A stretch of 64,000 nucleotides of DNA from Prochlorococcus sp. AG-402-L23 (GCA_003216635.1 QCIO01000003.1:37933-101932); one strand, 5' to 3'. Counted from the stretch's first letter, positions 1-10,865 are shown. Notes: generated by a model not told the origin, from the sequence alone. Program-made: numbers and translations.

Positions 1-120
1 TCTAATTATTTCAGAAAATCTTTTTGATTTAATATTTAAAGACTTTAAAAAGGTAGTTATTTGATTAATTCTCTTTGCATTATTTATATTTGTCATCTGA
101 TTTGAATAATCACAACAATT

Positions 121-498
121 AGAAAGCAGGTCATAAGCCGGGTTCTGTTCATCTTAATTAAGATGGGCAATCATCTATCTAGGACTGGAATTACTTCACA
201 GTCTCAAGCGGCGCTTAAAAGTAGATTGTGTAATGGTCATAAATCTACTAAGCCTTGCTCCCAGCCGGGGTTTACCTAGCCAACACTTCTCAATGTTGCT
301 GGTGTGCTCTTACCACACCCTTGCACCCTTGCCATACATAATGTATTAGGCGGTATGTTTCTGTGGCACTATCCTCACGGTTGCCCGCACTGGGAATTAC
401 CCAGCAAGCCTGACCATTTGGGAGCCCGGACTTTCCTCAAGAATGTTTTATTTTGGAAACAAAACAAAACTTTCTTGCGATTGCCTCTCCTGCTCTCA
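121..498 (-). ncRNA. rnpB: RNase P RNA
   Basis: Reverse complement contains GAGGAAAGTCCGGGCTCC and the 3' end GAACCCGGCTTATGACCTGCTTTC; the P1 helix pairs GAGAGCAGG near 489-497 with CCTGCTTTC near 122-130. Confidence 0.95.
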
Positions 499-535
499 TT
501 TAGCATAATGCTTAATAGTCCAAAAATCATCTCTT

Positions 536-609
<74 letters not shown>

Positions 610-687
610 TAAAAGTAAAAAACTATATGTAGTATGTGTGCAAATTTGCTACTCTCTAGCTAGCGTATAGTTAGTAATAAATCTTTT

Positions 688-1020
688 ATGGCTAAGTTGC
701 ATGATATGCGTTTAAAGCTCTTAATTCAACAAGAGCATGAACGCATCTCTAAATCCCAACCTAATGATTTAGATCTTTCAATAGTTCAAGCAAGATGCCT
801 GTGCTGGCTTGCTCTATTGGCGGAAGCTCATGAAGATCAAGCGAATGATGCTGAAAAAAGAGGCGATGCCGAGCAAGCCATGGGATGGTTTGCTGATTCT
901 ATGAGACTAAGAGATGTTATTAACTTGGTTACTAGTATTGAGATACCTTTGCCAGATAGTCCAGATTCACTCGATGAAAATGACGAATTATTGGATGGCC
1001 CTTCAATTTTGCCCAAATAG
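688..1020 (+). CDS. Conserved cyanobacterial-type hypothetical protein
   Basis: 110 aa ORF, ATG start, plausible coding composition. Confidence 0.75.
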   Translation: MAKLHDMRLKLLIQQEHERISKSQPNDLDLSIVQARCLCWLALLAEAHEDQANDAEKRGDAEQAMGWFADSMRLRDVINLVTSIEIPLPDSPDSLDENDELLDGPSILPK

Positions 1021-1052
1021 TGAGATGATATATAAAGAATTATTTTTTTCTT

Positions 1053-1508
1053 TTGGCTGAAGAACCATGTCAATGCTCTGATTGTCAGAGATTTTATAAA
1101 GAGCATGATCGTCTGATTAGAGAATTTCCTACTTTTAAGCAGCAACAAGAATTGAATTGGGCATCTATTCAATCGTTCAGAACTCTTTGTACGAAGATTA
1201 CTGATGAGTTGCAAAGAGAATTATCTGAAAGGGAATCAAATGAAGAAATCCGTCTAGAAGAAAAACATATTTCTGATACAGAAATTACTGAAGCTTTAGA
1301 TGAACTGGAAAGTGTTAATGCCTATTTATATTCAATTGAAGCATTAATGGAAAGAATATTTGATACAAAAATTTCAAATAATATTGAATCAAAATTTAAA
1401 GAAATTGCCAATGAATTAGCACCAGACCCATTAAATATGGATCGATTAATTTTGAATCGATTATTTCATCAAACCCCAGATTCACCAGATAAGAAAAATA
1501 TTAATTAG
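1053..1508 (+). CDS. Hypothetical protein with N-terminal CxCxxC motif
   Basis: 151 aa ORF with TTG start; convergent with glgP, overlapping its 3' end by a few nt. Confidence 0.65.
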   Translation: MAEEPCQCSDCQRFYKEHDRLIREFPTFKQQQELNWASIQSFRTLCTKITDELQRELSERESNEEIRLEEKHISDTEITEALDELESVNAYLYSIEALMERIFDTKISNNIESKFKEIANELAPDPLNMDRLILNRLFHQTPDSPDKKNIN

Positions 1509-4065
1509 TTAATTCTTCGACGTCACAAGTAATTTCAACTGTCATTGGAGAGACTTTCCAAATAGATTTACAGTATTCTCTAATAGATCTATCTGAAGAA
1601 AAATATCCTGATCTAGCAGTATTTAATAATGCCATTTTATTCCAAGACTTTTTATTATTCCAGCATTCACTAACCACATCCTGTTTATTTAAGTAGTCTT
1701 CAAAGTCAGCCATAACAAAAAATGGATCATGTCCAGTCAAGCTATTTAATAAAGGTTTAAATAGTTCTTTATCCCCATTGCTAAAGTGGCCAATTTCAAT
1801 TAAGCGTATAACCTCTTTAAGCTCTGGACATTGATCAATAAAAGTTTTGGGAGAGTAATTATTATGTTTTAAATCCATAATTTCAGTTTCAGTTTTACCA
1901 AAAAGAAAGAAATTTTCTTTTTTAACAAGATCTCTTAATTCCACATTAGCTCCATCTAAGGTACCAATTGTTAAAGCTCCATTCATGGCAAACTTCATAT
2001 TTCCAGTCCCAGATGCTTCTTTTCCAGCAGTTGAAATTTGTTCTGAAAGATCCGTTGCGGGATAAACTATTTCACCAAGTTTAACGTTATAGTCTGGTAG
2101 AAAAACAACTCTTAATAAACCATCCATATCTGGATCAGAATTAACTACATCAGCAATGCCATTAATAAATCTAATTATCAGCTTTGCCATAAAGTACCCT
2201 GGTGCAGCCTTACCTCCAAAAATTATTGTTCTTGGGACTTCGTAATTGTTTGTACCATTTTTGATCCTTAAATATTGAGCAATAATTTGGAGGGCGTTTA
2301 AATGTTGCCTTTTATATTGATGAATTCTTTTTACTTGAACATCAAATAAACTTGATGGATCTACAAGTATTCCAGTTTTTGTATGGATAAAACTAGCTAA
2401 TTTTCTTTTCCCATTTAGTTTACTTTCCTCAAATTTTTGTAAAAAATTGTTGTCATCTTTTTTTTCTTCTAACTTCTTAAGAAGTTCCATGTTTGTTATC
2501 CAATTTGGACCAACTTCTTCTTCTAGAAGGTTAGATAATGATGGATTAGATAGGGCAACCCATCTTCTAGGTGTAACCCCATTCGTTACATTTGTAAATT
2601 TTTCAGGCCATAGATCTGCGAATTCAGGAAGAAGCTGCCTTTTTATTAGATCTGAGTGAAGAGCTGCAACACCATTGATGTGATGTGCTCCAATTGTAGC
2701 CAAATGAGCCATACGAACTGATTTTGAACCTTCTTCATCAATTATTGAGAGTTTTTGAAGGATTTTGTCATCACCTGGATAACGAAGTCTTAATTGTTGT
2801 AGAAATCTCCAATTAATTTCATAAATAATTTCTAGATGACGAGGAAGGAGATCATTAAATAAGCTTAAATCCCATTTCTCTAAGGCTTCTGGAAGTAGTG
2901 TGTGGTTGGTATAAGCAACTGAGGAGGTTGTTATATTCCAAGCTTCATCCCAACCTATTTGATATTGGTCAATAAGAAGTCTCATTAATTCTGCGACTGC
3001 AATAGCAGGATGTGTATCGTTTAATTGGACTGTCCAATGCTTAGGGAATTCTGTTATTGATATTGACCTTTTTTCAAGGCTTCTCAACATATCTTGAAGA
3101 GAACAACTTACAAAAAAGTGTTGTTGTTTGAGTCTTAATCTTCTACCTTCGTCAGTTCCATCATTTGGATATAGAACTTTTGAAAGAGTTTCAGATGCAA
3201 CTTTTTCTTCTACTGCACCATAATAATCACCAATATTGAATGCATAAAAATCAAAACTTTCTGTTGCATCAGCTCTCCATAATCTTAATCTGTCACATGT
3301 ATTTACTCTGTATCCTAATACTGGGACATCATGAGGTACTCCAATTGCATGTTCTGAAGGAATCCATCTTGATCTGTAGTTCCCTTTATCATCTCTATAA
3401 CTTTCTGTTCTGCCTCCAAAACCAACAAAACATGACTCATCCGGTTGTGGAAGTTCCCATGGCCACCCACCCTTTAACCATTTGTCAGTTACTTCAACTT
3501 GCCAACCATCCCTAATTAACTGATTGAATATGCCAAATTCATATCTAATACCATAACCAACTGCTGGAACTTGTAGAGATGCTAATGATTCCATATAACA
3601 AGCTGCAAGTCTGCCAAGTCCACCATTACCTAATCCAGGCTCTTCTTCAACTTCAAGAATTGTTGACAATGATTCAATGCCAAATCTTTTTAAAGCATCT
3701 TCTGCCTCTTGAGTTATCCCAAGATTGAGAAGATTATTACTTAATTGAGGACCTATTAAAAATTCTGCTGATAGGTAAGCAACTGTTTTTTGTGGTTTTT
3801 TTCTTATAACTTCTTGGCTGGCTAAATATCTTGTCATGAGCCTATCTTTCACTGCGTAACTTAAAGCCATATACAAGTCGTGGGGACTGGCAGAAGTAGC
3901 TAACTTTCCAAGAGTATAAAAAAGATGGGCTGTCATTCCTTGGAAAACAGCATCAGAATCCATGCCAGCTTTCTCAGGATCTAGATAGCAGCCCGGGGTA
4001 GGCAAACGTAGATCGAAGGGTTCGTTGGTATTCATTGGATTAGCCATATAACAGACAATAGCCAT
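1501..4065 (-). CDS. glgP: Glycogen/starch/alpha-glucan phosphorylase
   Basis: 854 aa; motifs EEEPGLGNGGLGRLAACYMES and EASGTGNMKFAMNGALTIGTLDGANVE (PLP region). Confidence 0.97.
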   Translation of the reverse strand: MAIVCYMANPMNTNEPFDLRLPTPGCYLDPEKAGMDSDAVFQGMTAHLFYTLGKLATSASPHDLYMALSYAVKDRLMTRYLASQEVIRKKPQKTVAYLSAEFLIGPQLSNNLLNLGITQEAEDALKRFGIESLSTILEVEEEPGLGNGGLGRLAACYMESLASLQVPAVGYGIRYEFGIFNQLIRDGWQVEVTDKWLKGGWPWELPQPDESCFVGFGGRTESYRDDKGNYRSRWIPSEHAIGVPHDVPVLGYRVNTCDRLRLWRADATESFDFYAFNIGDYYGAVEEKVASETLSKVLYPNDGTDEGRRLRLKQQHFFVSCSLQDMLRSLEKRSISITEFPKHWTVQLNDTHPAIAVAELMRLLIDQYQIGWDEAWNITTSSVAYTNHTLLPEALEKWDLSLFNDLLPRHLEIIYEINWRFLQQLRLRYPGDDKILQKLSIIDEEGSKSVRMAHLATIGAHHINGVAALHSDLIKRQLLPEFADLWPEKFTNVTNGVTPRRWVALSNPSLSNLLEEEVGPNWITNMELLKKLEEKKDDNNFLQKFEESKLNGKRKLASFIHTKTGILVDPSSLFDVQVKRIHQYKRQHLNALQIIAQYLRIKNGTNNYEVPRTIIFGGKAAPGYFMAKLIIRFINGIADVVNSDPDMDGLLRVVFLPDYNVKLGEIVYPATDLSEQISTAGKEASGTGNMKFAMNGALTIGTLDGANVELRDLVKKENFFLFGKTETEIMDLKHNNYSPKTFIDQCPELKEVIRLIEIGHFSNGDKELFKPLLNSLTGHDPFFVMADFEDYLNKQDVVSECWNNKKSWNKMALLNTARSGYFSSDRSIREYCKSIWKVSPMTVEITCDVEELTN

Positions 4066-4201
4066 TTTTATGAAAATTTCTTTGTTGTAACTTCAGATCC
4101 ACACTTGTTGAGTATTTTTGCTTTTTTCTTACATATTTCTTAAAGTGGGCCCTCCATAAACTATCTTCCAATTAGGTAGTTTATTTTTTCTCTAATTTTA
4201 A

Positions 4202-5569
4202 ATGTATTCCTTAGTTGCTGAATTAAGTGCACATGATTTAGAAGTTGCTGAAACTTTGATAGGAGTTATAAGGTTTCTATTGATATTTTTAGCTGCAAGA
4301 GCATTAGCAGAAGTCTTGGTAAGACTAAGTTTGCCAACGATAGTAGGAGAGCTTCTTGCAGGGGTTGTAATAGGTGCATCAGGATTTCATTTGTTGATAC
4401 CCCCCTCAGCTGGAACCGAATTAAATGAAGGACTTGTGAATGTTATTAGCTCATTAGCGTCGATCCCCCCAGAAGCTGTACCTGATGTTTATTTCGAAAG
4501 TTTTCCATCCCTCCAAGCAGTAGCAACTCTCGGGTTATATGCTCTTTTATTTTTAACAGGATTAGAAAGTGAGTTAGAGGAATTAGTTGCTGTCGGAGCT
4601 CAGGCTTTCACTGTTGCTATGGCTGGTGTAATTTTACCGTTTGCCTTTGGAACTCTTGGACTAATGTTTATTTTCCAAGTAGATCTTATTCCAGCAGTTT
4701 TTGCAGGAGCATCTATGACAGCAACAAGTATAGGAATTACTGCCAGTGTGTTTGGTGAGTTGGGATATTTAAAAACTAGAGAAGGACAGATTGTTATTGG
4801 AGCGGCTGTTTTAGATGATATTTTGGGTATTGTTATTCTTGCAGTTGTAGTAGCCCTTGCTGCCGGAGGTTCTTTAGAAATTGCTCCTATCGTTAAATTA
4901 GTTGCAGCAGCTGTAGTATTTGTTATTGCTGCTATAGCATTAAGTAGAACAGCAGCTCCAGGTTTTGATTGGTTATTAGATAGATTAAAGGCACCTGGAG
5001 CAGTAGTGGTAGCTTCTTTTGTGATACTTGTTTTGTGTTGTTTTGTCGCAACAGCCATTGGATTGGAAGCAGCTTTAGGTGCTTTTGCAGCTGGATTAAT
5101 TCTTAGTAGTTCTAAAAATAATCACGCAATTCAACAATCGGTTTTACCTTTAGTATCCTTATTCGCAACTATTTTTTTCGTATTAGTAGGAGCTGGAATG
5201 GATCTATCAGTTATAAATCCACTTGATCCAACAAGTAGGTCAGCACTTGTAGTTGCAGGATTTTTATTAGTTGTAGCAATTATTGGTAAAATTGCAGCTG
5301 GATGGGTATTCTCAAGTGATAAACCTACAAATAGATTAGTTGTAGGTCTAGGTATGATGCCTAGAGGAGAGGTTGGTTTAATTTTTCTTGGACTAGGAAC
5401 AAGTGCTAAATTGTTAACTCCTTCTCTTGAAGCAGCTATTTTATTAATGGTTATTGGAACTACATTTCTTGCACCTGTTCTCTTAAGAATTGTTCTGAAA
5501 GATAAACCTCCAAATGATGGCAATAAAATTTCAGATGATGTTGCAGCTGATCCTGTTGGTCTTCTTTAA
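4202..5569 (+). CDS. Na+/H+ (cation:proton) antiporter, CPA2 family
   Basis: Multi-TM 455 aa; GELLAGVVIGAS, TATSIGITASVFGELG, DDILGIVIL motifs. Confidence 0.88.
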   Translation: MYSLVAELSAHDLEVAETLIGVIRFLLIFLAARALAEVLVRLSLPTIVGELLAGVVIGASGFHLLIPPSAGTELNEGLVNVISSLASIPPEAVPDVYFESFPSLQAVATLGLYALLFLTGLESELEELVAVGAQAFTVAMAGVILPFAFGTLGLMFIFQVDLIPAVFAGASMTATSIGITASVFGELGYLKTREGQIVIGAAVLDDILGIVILAVVVALAAGGSLEIAPIVKLVAAAVVFVIAAIALSRTAAPGFDWLLDRLKAPGAVVVASFVILVLCCFVATAIGLEAALGAFAAGLILSSSKNNHAIQQSVLPLVSLFATIFFVLVGAGMDLSVINPLDPTSRSALVVAGFLLVVAIIGKIAAGWVFSSDKPTNRLVVGLGMMPRGEVGLIFLGLGTSAKLLTPSLEAAILLMVIGTTFLAPVLLRIVLKDKPPNDGNKISDDVAADPVGLL

Positions 5570-5612
5570 GAAATAAGTTTATTAGAATCAACCAAAATAG
5601 AATTTTCAATAA

Positions 5613-6512
5613 ATGGAAAAATCAGCTCAGATAGATAGTGATGTAAATTATGACTGGAATTTTTTAAATTACCCAATACATACTATTTCTGCTAAGCCTG
5701 AGCAAACATCAAAAGAATGTGCAATTTTATTAATTCATGGTTTCGGGGCCTCTACGGATCATTGGAGATTCAATATCCCAATTTTGAGTAGCAAATATGA
5801 AGTTCATGCGATGGATCTTCTCGGTTTTGGAAAAAGTCCTAAGCCCCAGGATGTTGAATACTCAGGATCTTTATGGAAGGATCAGGTTGTTGCTTATGTA
5901 CAAGAGAAAATAAAAAAACCCACAATTGTTGTTGGAAATTCATTGGGTGGTTATGCAGCATTAGCAGCTGGTGCAGAATTAAATGAGCTAAATGCAGGAG
6001 TGATATTACTTAATGCTGCAGGATATTTCAGTGAAGAAAAAACTATCAAAAAGAATATGTTGCAAACTTCAATTGAAACAGTTGCAGGCATATTTTTGAA
6101 AAATATTGTTCTTCAACGTTTGATTTTTGAGAATATGAGAAATCCAAAGAATATTAAAAAAACTTTAAATCAAGTTTATGTTGATAAAAAAAATGTTGAT
6201 GATTTTTTAGTTGAGTCAATAAGAAAGCCTTCGCTAGATTATGGAGCTTTTAATGTTTTTAGAAGTGTATTTAATCCATCAGGTCCTCAAGGGTTGCCGT
6301 TGGATAAGTTGTTCGCAAAACTCGATTCACCATTATTACTGCTCTGGGGAGGCAAAGATCCTTGGATGAATACTCCAAAAAAAAGAAATCTTTTTAAAAA
6401 ATTTACACCAAAGAATACAAAAGAAATCATTCTTGATGCGGGACACTGTCCTCATGATGAAATACCTGAATTAGTTAATCAGCATATTTTGGATTGGGTG
6501 AGTTCTCTTTAA
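5613..6512 (+). CDS. Alpha/beta hydrolase fold protein
   Basis: LIHGFGAS oxyanion region, nucleophile elbow GNSLGG, C-terminal DAGHCPHDE. Confidence 0.9.
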   Translation: MEKSAQIDSDVNYDWNFLNYPIHTISAKPEQTSKECAILLIHGFGASTDHWRFNIPILSSKYEVHAMDLLGFGKSPKPQDVEYSGSLWKDQVVAYVQEKIKKPTIVVGNSLGGYAALAAGAELNELNAGVILLNAAGYFSEEKTIKKNMLQTSIETVAGIFLKNIVLQRLIFENMRNPKNIKKTLNQVYVDKKNVDDFLVESIRKPSLDYGAFNVFRSVFNPSGPQGLPLDKLFAKLDSPLLLLWGGKDPWMNTPKKRNLFKKFTPKNTKEIILDAGHCPHDEIPELVNQHILDWVSSL

Positions 6513-6521
6513 GTAATAATT

Positions 6522-7376
6522 GTGCAAATTAAATTATCTAATAAAGAACTAGGAATTTTTGTATTTCAATTAGATCAAAAAAACTATATTAAATTTTGTC
6601 CTGGAAGAGGTGGAGTTATTACAAATTGGGTTTCGGATGGTAAAGAGATACTTTATTTCGATGAAAAAAGATTTATGGATAAGACAAAAAGTATTAGGGG
6701 TGGTATTCCAATTCTTTTCCCAATTTGTGGAAATCTCAATACCTCTAGTTCAATATTTGGAAAAGAGTATTTGCAATTAACACAACATGGTTTCGCTAGG
6801 GATTTGCAATGGCAACACTCTTTTAATGAAAATGAAAAATCTTTATGCTTATTTTTAAATGAATCTAAAAAAACTAAAAAATATTATCCTTTCGATTTCG
6901 AACTAAAAATTGAAGTTAACTTAAAAATTAATTGTTTAGAATTTGAAATTACAATCGATAACAAAACAGACTTTGCTATGCCTATAAATTTTGGTTTACA
7001 TCCTTATTTTAATGTTTCAGATTTCAAAAATTTAGAGTTTATTGGTAATCCACTTAATTGTCAGGATCAAGAAAGAAACACTATAAGTAATACTTTGGAT
7101 GAATTAAACAAAATTAATTTAGGAGTTGATCTACTTATGCATACTTCAGGTAGAAGCTCTTTTCGAGATAAAATTCTTAAAAGAGAGGTAACTTTAAATC
7201 ATCCATATCCTTTTGATTTAGGCATTATTTGGAGTGATCCTCCAAGAAGAATGATATGTCTCGAACCTTGGACTAGTCCCCGAAATTCTTTTGTTGATGG
7301 ATTTAGAAAAATTATGATTCCTTCAAATGATAATAAAGGGTTAAATGCCTCAATACAAATAAAATCTCTTAAGTAA
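6522..7376 (+). CDS. Aldose 1-epimerase / galactose mutarotase-like protein
   Basis: RGGIPILFPICGN, QHGFARDLQW, NFGLHPYF, CLEPWTSPRNS motifs; GTG start. Confidence 0.85.
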   Translation: MQIKLSNKELGIFVFQLDQKNYIKFCPGRGGVITNWVSDGKEILYFDEKRFMDKTKSIRGGIPILFPICGNLNTSSSIFGKEYLQLTQHGFARDLQWQHSFNENEKSLCLFLNESKKTKKYYPFDFELKIEVNLKINCLEFEITIDNKTDFAMPINFGLHPYFNVSDFKNLEFIGNPLNCQDQERNTISNTLDELNKINLGVDLLMHTSGRSSFRDKILKREVTLNHPYPFDLGIIWSDPPRRMICLEPWTSPRNSFVDGFRKIMIPSNDNKGLNASIQIKSLK

Positions 7377-7389
7377 TTATGCAATAGTT

Positions 7390-8739
7390 ATGAAATTAGT
7401 CGTTATAGATGATGATCCCACAGGCTCTCAAACTGTTCAAGATTGCTTATTACTGCTTAAGTGGGACTGCTCAACTATAGTCAAAGGCTTTGAATCTAAA
7501 TCTAATTTATTTTTTATTTTGGCTAATACAAGGTCACTATCGGAAAATGATGCGAAATTTACAATAGAGGAAATTTGCAAAAATCTTAAGAGTGTAATTG
7601 CTTCTCAAGCCTATGAAGAAGAAATTATTTTTATAAGTAGAGGAGACTCTACTCTTCGAGGACATAACTTTTTAGAGCCAAGTACCTTAAATAGTTGCTT
7701 AGGTCCTTTTGATGCTACTTTTCATATTCCAGCTTTCATAGAGGGTAAAAGATTAACAATTAATGGATCACATTTTGTTGATAAAACCCCTATTAGTCAA
7801 ACAATTTTTGCAAAAGATAAAATTTTTGGATATGAGACAAGTAATGTCAAGAATCTTTTATTTCAGCATAGTAAATCGCAAATAAATTTTGAAGATATTC
7901 AAAATCTTTTATTGTCAGATATCGAAATGCTAAATGATGAAGAAAATAATATTGTTTTTAAAACTATAAAGAACTTGAAGAATAATAAACATGTAATTGT
8001 AGATGTAGAAAATTATTCTCAACTGAAAAAATTTTCTTTAGTAATTAAAAAATTAATTAAACAAAAAAAATTCCTTTTTCGAACTGCAGCAAGTTTTATA
8101 AGTTCAATTTCTGAGAAAAAAAGTGTCTCTCAGAATGAAATATTTTTCTCTAATTTAAGAATAAGAAATAAAGAAAAGAGTTTTCTTCCAGGACTAATAA
8201 TTGTTGGATCTTATGTAGAACTTTCAACAATACAATTGCATAATTTATTAGAGATAAGTAATTGCAATCCAGTTGAATTAGATGTTTTTGAATTCTTTAA
8301 AATTACTTCATCAGATAATAATCAGAAGCGAAGGAATTTTTTTAAAAATAAATTTTTGAAAAAAATTAGATTTTCTTTTGAGAAAGGAAAAACTCCTGTT
8401 TTGTTTACTTCAAGAAAATTTATGTCCTTAGATTCTTCTGAACTATTTAATTTTTATAATTTACTTGCTTGTTTTATTGCTGAATTAGTTGCAGATTTGA
8501 AGTATGAAATAGGATATTTGATTTCAAAAGGTGGAATAACAACAAATTTGATTCTCAGTAATGGCCTTAATGCAGATTATGTTTATCTTGAGGGACAGAT
8601 TTTTAAAGGCATTTCAGTGGTGACTTACAACCTAAAAAATGATGAAAAACTTCCTATTGTTACTCATCCTGGAAATATTGGCACTAAAGATTCACTGGTT
8701 AATATTTGGAAAGTTTTTGAAAATAAAAATAATTTTTAA
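7390..8739 (+). CDS. Four-carbon acid sugar kinase family protein (DUF1537-like)
   Basis: N-term VIDDDPTGSQTVQDC, SRGDSTLRGH, C-term SKGGITTNLIL and THPGNIG motifs. Confidence 0.82.
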   Translation: MKLVVIDDDPTGSQTVQDCLLLLKWDCSTIVKGFESKSNLFFILANTRSLSENDAKFTIEEICKNLKSVIASQAYEEEIIFISRGDSTLRGHNFLEPSTLNSCLGPFDATFHIPAFIEGKRLTINGSHFVDKTPISQTIFAKDKIFGYETSNVKNLLFQHSKSQINFEDIQNLLLSDIEMLNDEENNIVFKTIKNLKNNKHVIVDVENYSQLKKFSLVIKKLIKQKKFLFRTAASFISSISEKKSVSQNEIFFSNLRIRNKEKSFLPGLIIVGSYVELSTIQLHNLLEISNCNPVELDVFEFFKITSSDNNQKRRNFFKNKFLKKIRFSFEKGKTPVLFTSRKFMSLDSSELFNFYNLLACFIAELVADLKYEIGYLISKGGITTNLILSNGLNADYVYLEGQIFKGISVVTYNLKNDEKLPIVTHPGNIGTKDSLVNIWKVFENKNNF

Positions 8740-8741
8740 AA

Positions 8742-10166
8742 TTAGAAATTTGAGATAATTTCTTCAGCAAAACTACTGCAGGATAAGGGTTCTACTTTTG
8801 GCTCCATTAAGCGTGCTAGATCATAGGTAACTTTTTTTTGCTCTATTGCCTTACTTAAACCATTAGTAATTAAGTTAGCTGCTTCATCCCAACCAAAATA
8901 TTCAAGCATCATTACACCACTAAGAATTACTGAGCCTGGATTAATCTTGTTTAAGCCTGCATGTTTTGGAGCGGTACCGTGCGTAGCTTCGAAAATTGCT
9001 GCATTATCTCCTATATTTGCACCAGGAGCCATACCTAGGCCTCCAACAATTGCTGCAGCTGCATCAGAAACATAGTCTCCATTAAGGTTTAATGTTGCAA
9101 GAATTGAATATTCTTGAGGTCTAGTTTGAATTTGTTGAAATATACTATCAGCTATCCGATCATCAACAAGAATAAGTTCTCTCCATTTTCCATCTCCGTG
9201 AGAATTTGATATTGATGCAATAACTTCTTTAATTTCTTCGCAAATGAATGCTTTTTTGTTATTTGTAAGCTTGTCAAAACCTGGCTCAATTTTTCGAGCA
9301 TTATTTTCAATTGTAATTTCTGGATTTTTCTGAATATTATCTAAAATCCAGCTTTCTCTTTCTGTAATGCAATCTTGTCTAAATTCATTTACTGCCAATT
9401 CATATCCCCAATCTCTAAATGCACCTTCTGTATATTTCATAATATTCCCTTTATGTACAAGTGTCACATGCCTTTTGTCACCTGATAATCTTTTAGCATG
9501 TTCAATAGCTTTTCTAATATGCCTTTGGCTACCAGATTTACTAACCGGTTTTATTCCAATACCTGATCCGTTTGGTATGGATCTATTTTTTAAATTTTTA
9601 CTTTTTGGTATGACAAAGTTATTTAAGTGATTAATTAATTCAAGACAATTATTATCCTCCGCTTCCCATTCAATTCCCATGTAGATATCCTCAGTATTTT
9701 CTCTATAAACAATAACGTCTAAATTTTGGGGATTTTTGTGAGGGCTTGGAGTTCCTGAATAATATTTACATGGTCTAACACAGCTATATAAATCAAAGAT
9801 TTGCCTTAATGCAACATTAAGAGATCTAATACCTCCACCAATGGGAGTCGTTAAAGGACCTTTGATGGCTACACCAAAGTGTTTGATTGCTTCAATAGTA
9901 TCTTGAGGGAGATAGTTATATGTTCCATAAAGTTCACAAGCTTCATCGCCTGCATAGACTTTAAACCAATTAATCTTTTTTTCATCTCCATAGCTTTTTT
10001 TAATCGCTGAATCAAGAACGATTTGAGTAGCAGGCCATATATCAACTCCAGTACCATCCCCTCTGATAAAAGGTACAATGGGATTATTAGGGACATTAGG
10101 TTTGCCTTGATTATAAGTTATTATCTCGCCTTCATTAGGTAAAGTTAATTTTTCAAATTTTGGCAT
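8742..10166 (-). CDS. icd: Isocitrate dehydrogenase (NADP-type)
   Basis: PFIRGDGTGVDIWPA, YRENTEDIYMGIEWE, NGDYVSDAAAAIVGGLGMAPGANIGD, EATHGTAPKHAG. Confidence 0.97.
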   Translation of the reverse strand: MPKFEKLTLPNEGEIITYNQGKPNVPNNPIVPFIRGDGTGVDIWPATQIVLDSAIKKSYGDEKKINWFKVYAGDEACELYGTYNYLPQDTIEAIKHFGVAIKGPLTTPIGGGIRSLNVALRQIFDLYSCVRPCKYYSGTPSPHKNPQNLDVIVYRENTEDIYMGIEWEAEDNNCLELINHLNNFVIPKSKNLKNRSIPNGSGIGIKPVSKSGSQRHIRKAIEHAKRLSGDKRHVTLVHKGNIMKYTEGAFRDWGYELAVNEFRQDCITERESWILDNIQKNPEITIENNARKIEPGFDKLTNNKKAFICEEIKEVIASISNSHGDGKWRELILVDDRIADSIFQQIQTRPQEYSILATLNLNGDYVSDAAAAIVGGLGMAPGANIGDNAAIFEATHGTAPKHAGLNKINPGSVILSGVMMLEYFGWDEAANLITNGLSKAIEQKKVTYDLARLMEPKVEPLSCSSFAEEIISNF

Positions 10167-10376
10167 AGCATTGAATTAATAAAAGATAACTAATTGAAGT
10201 TCCTCGTATTGTAATTTGCGATGAGTTATTTTCTTTAAAACCTAGAAATTTATTATTCAAATGTGAATAGAGAATACTTTCTTGATCAGCATTTCAACAT
10301 CTTTATTAAAAGAAAAAGTAGTTAATAAGCAAGTTAAAGCAAATTATGTCATTTTTCTAAAAATACTCAGCTACTT

Positions 10377-10808
10377 ATGAATGCGAGTTCAAATGTAAAG
10401 AATGTTGAAATAGCTCATAAAATTGCATCTACTGCAGCTTTGTTTCGAAAATATTTTCCAGATGCAAGCGTAAACTTTAGTCCCTGGGACAATTCAAATA
10501 ATGAATCCATGCAAGATACTATTGATTTTGCGTTTCATTTCCCTGGTTGGAGTCCTCTTATTGAATGTAGAGCAATACTCTTACAATTAAGAATTGAAAA
10601 TGATAATAGTGACAGAGTCCCGAAATTGTTGGGAATAATAATGCGAGGTATGATTGTTCCCTCCGAGAGATGGAGAGTGGCTACCATCGGTGATTGGGAA
10701 ATGACTGGCACTCATCTACCACAAGAGGAACAAAAAGATAACCTTTTTTTGGTTTGTAAAGAACTTTATAAGTTATTCTCTAAAACATCCGCTGGTAACA
10801 AAAATTAG
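10377..10808 (+). CDS. Conserved cyanobacterial-type hypothetical protein
   Basis: 143 aa ORF immediately upstream of ho1, same strand. Confidence 0.75.
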   Translation: MNASSNVKNVEIAHKIASTAALFRKYFPDASVNFSPWDNSNNESMQDTIDFAFHFPGWSPLIECRAILLQLRIENDNSDRVPKLLGIIMRGMIVPSERWRVATIGDWEMTGTHLPQEEQKDNLFLVCKELYKLFSKTSAGNKN

Positions 10809-10865
10809 CTGTTTTATGTATTTTCCTTGTAGATTAAATACACTTACAAAAATAATTCAAAATAT

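Noticed and set aside
463-470. GGAAACA motif reminiscent of the Yfr2-5 ncRNA family
   Set aside because: Lies inside rnpB as a single copy; no independent sRNA structure
837-1214. 125 aa minus-strand ORF spanning two plus-strand hypotheticals
   Set aside because: The plus-strand ORFs look more protein-like; the minus ORF is low-complexity
4600-5523. Antisense ORFs (152 aa and 130 aa) over the antiporter gene
   Set aside because: Low-complexity A/T/I/K-rich translations opposite a strongly coding gene; artefacts of codon usage
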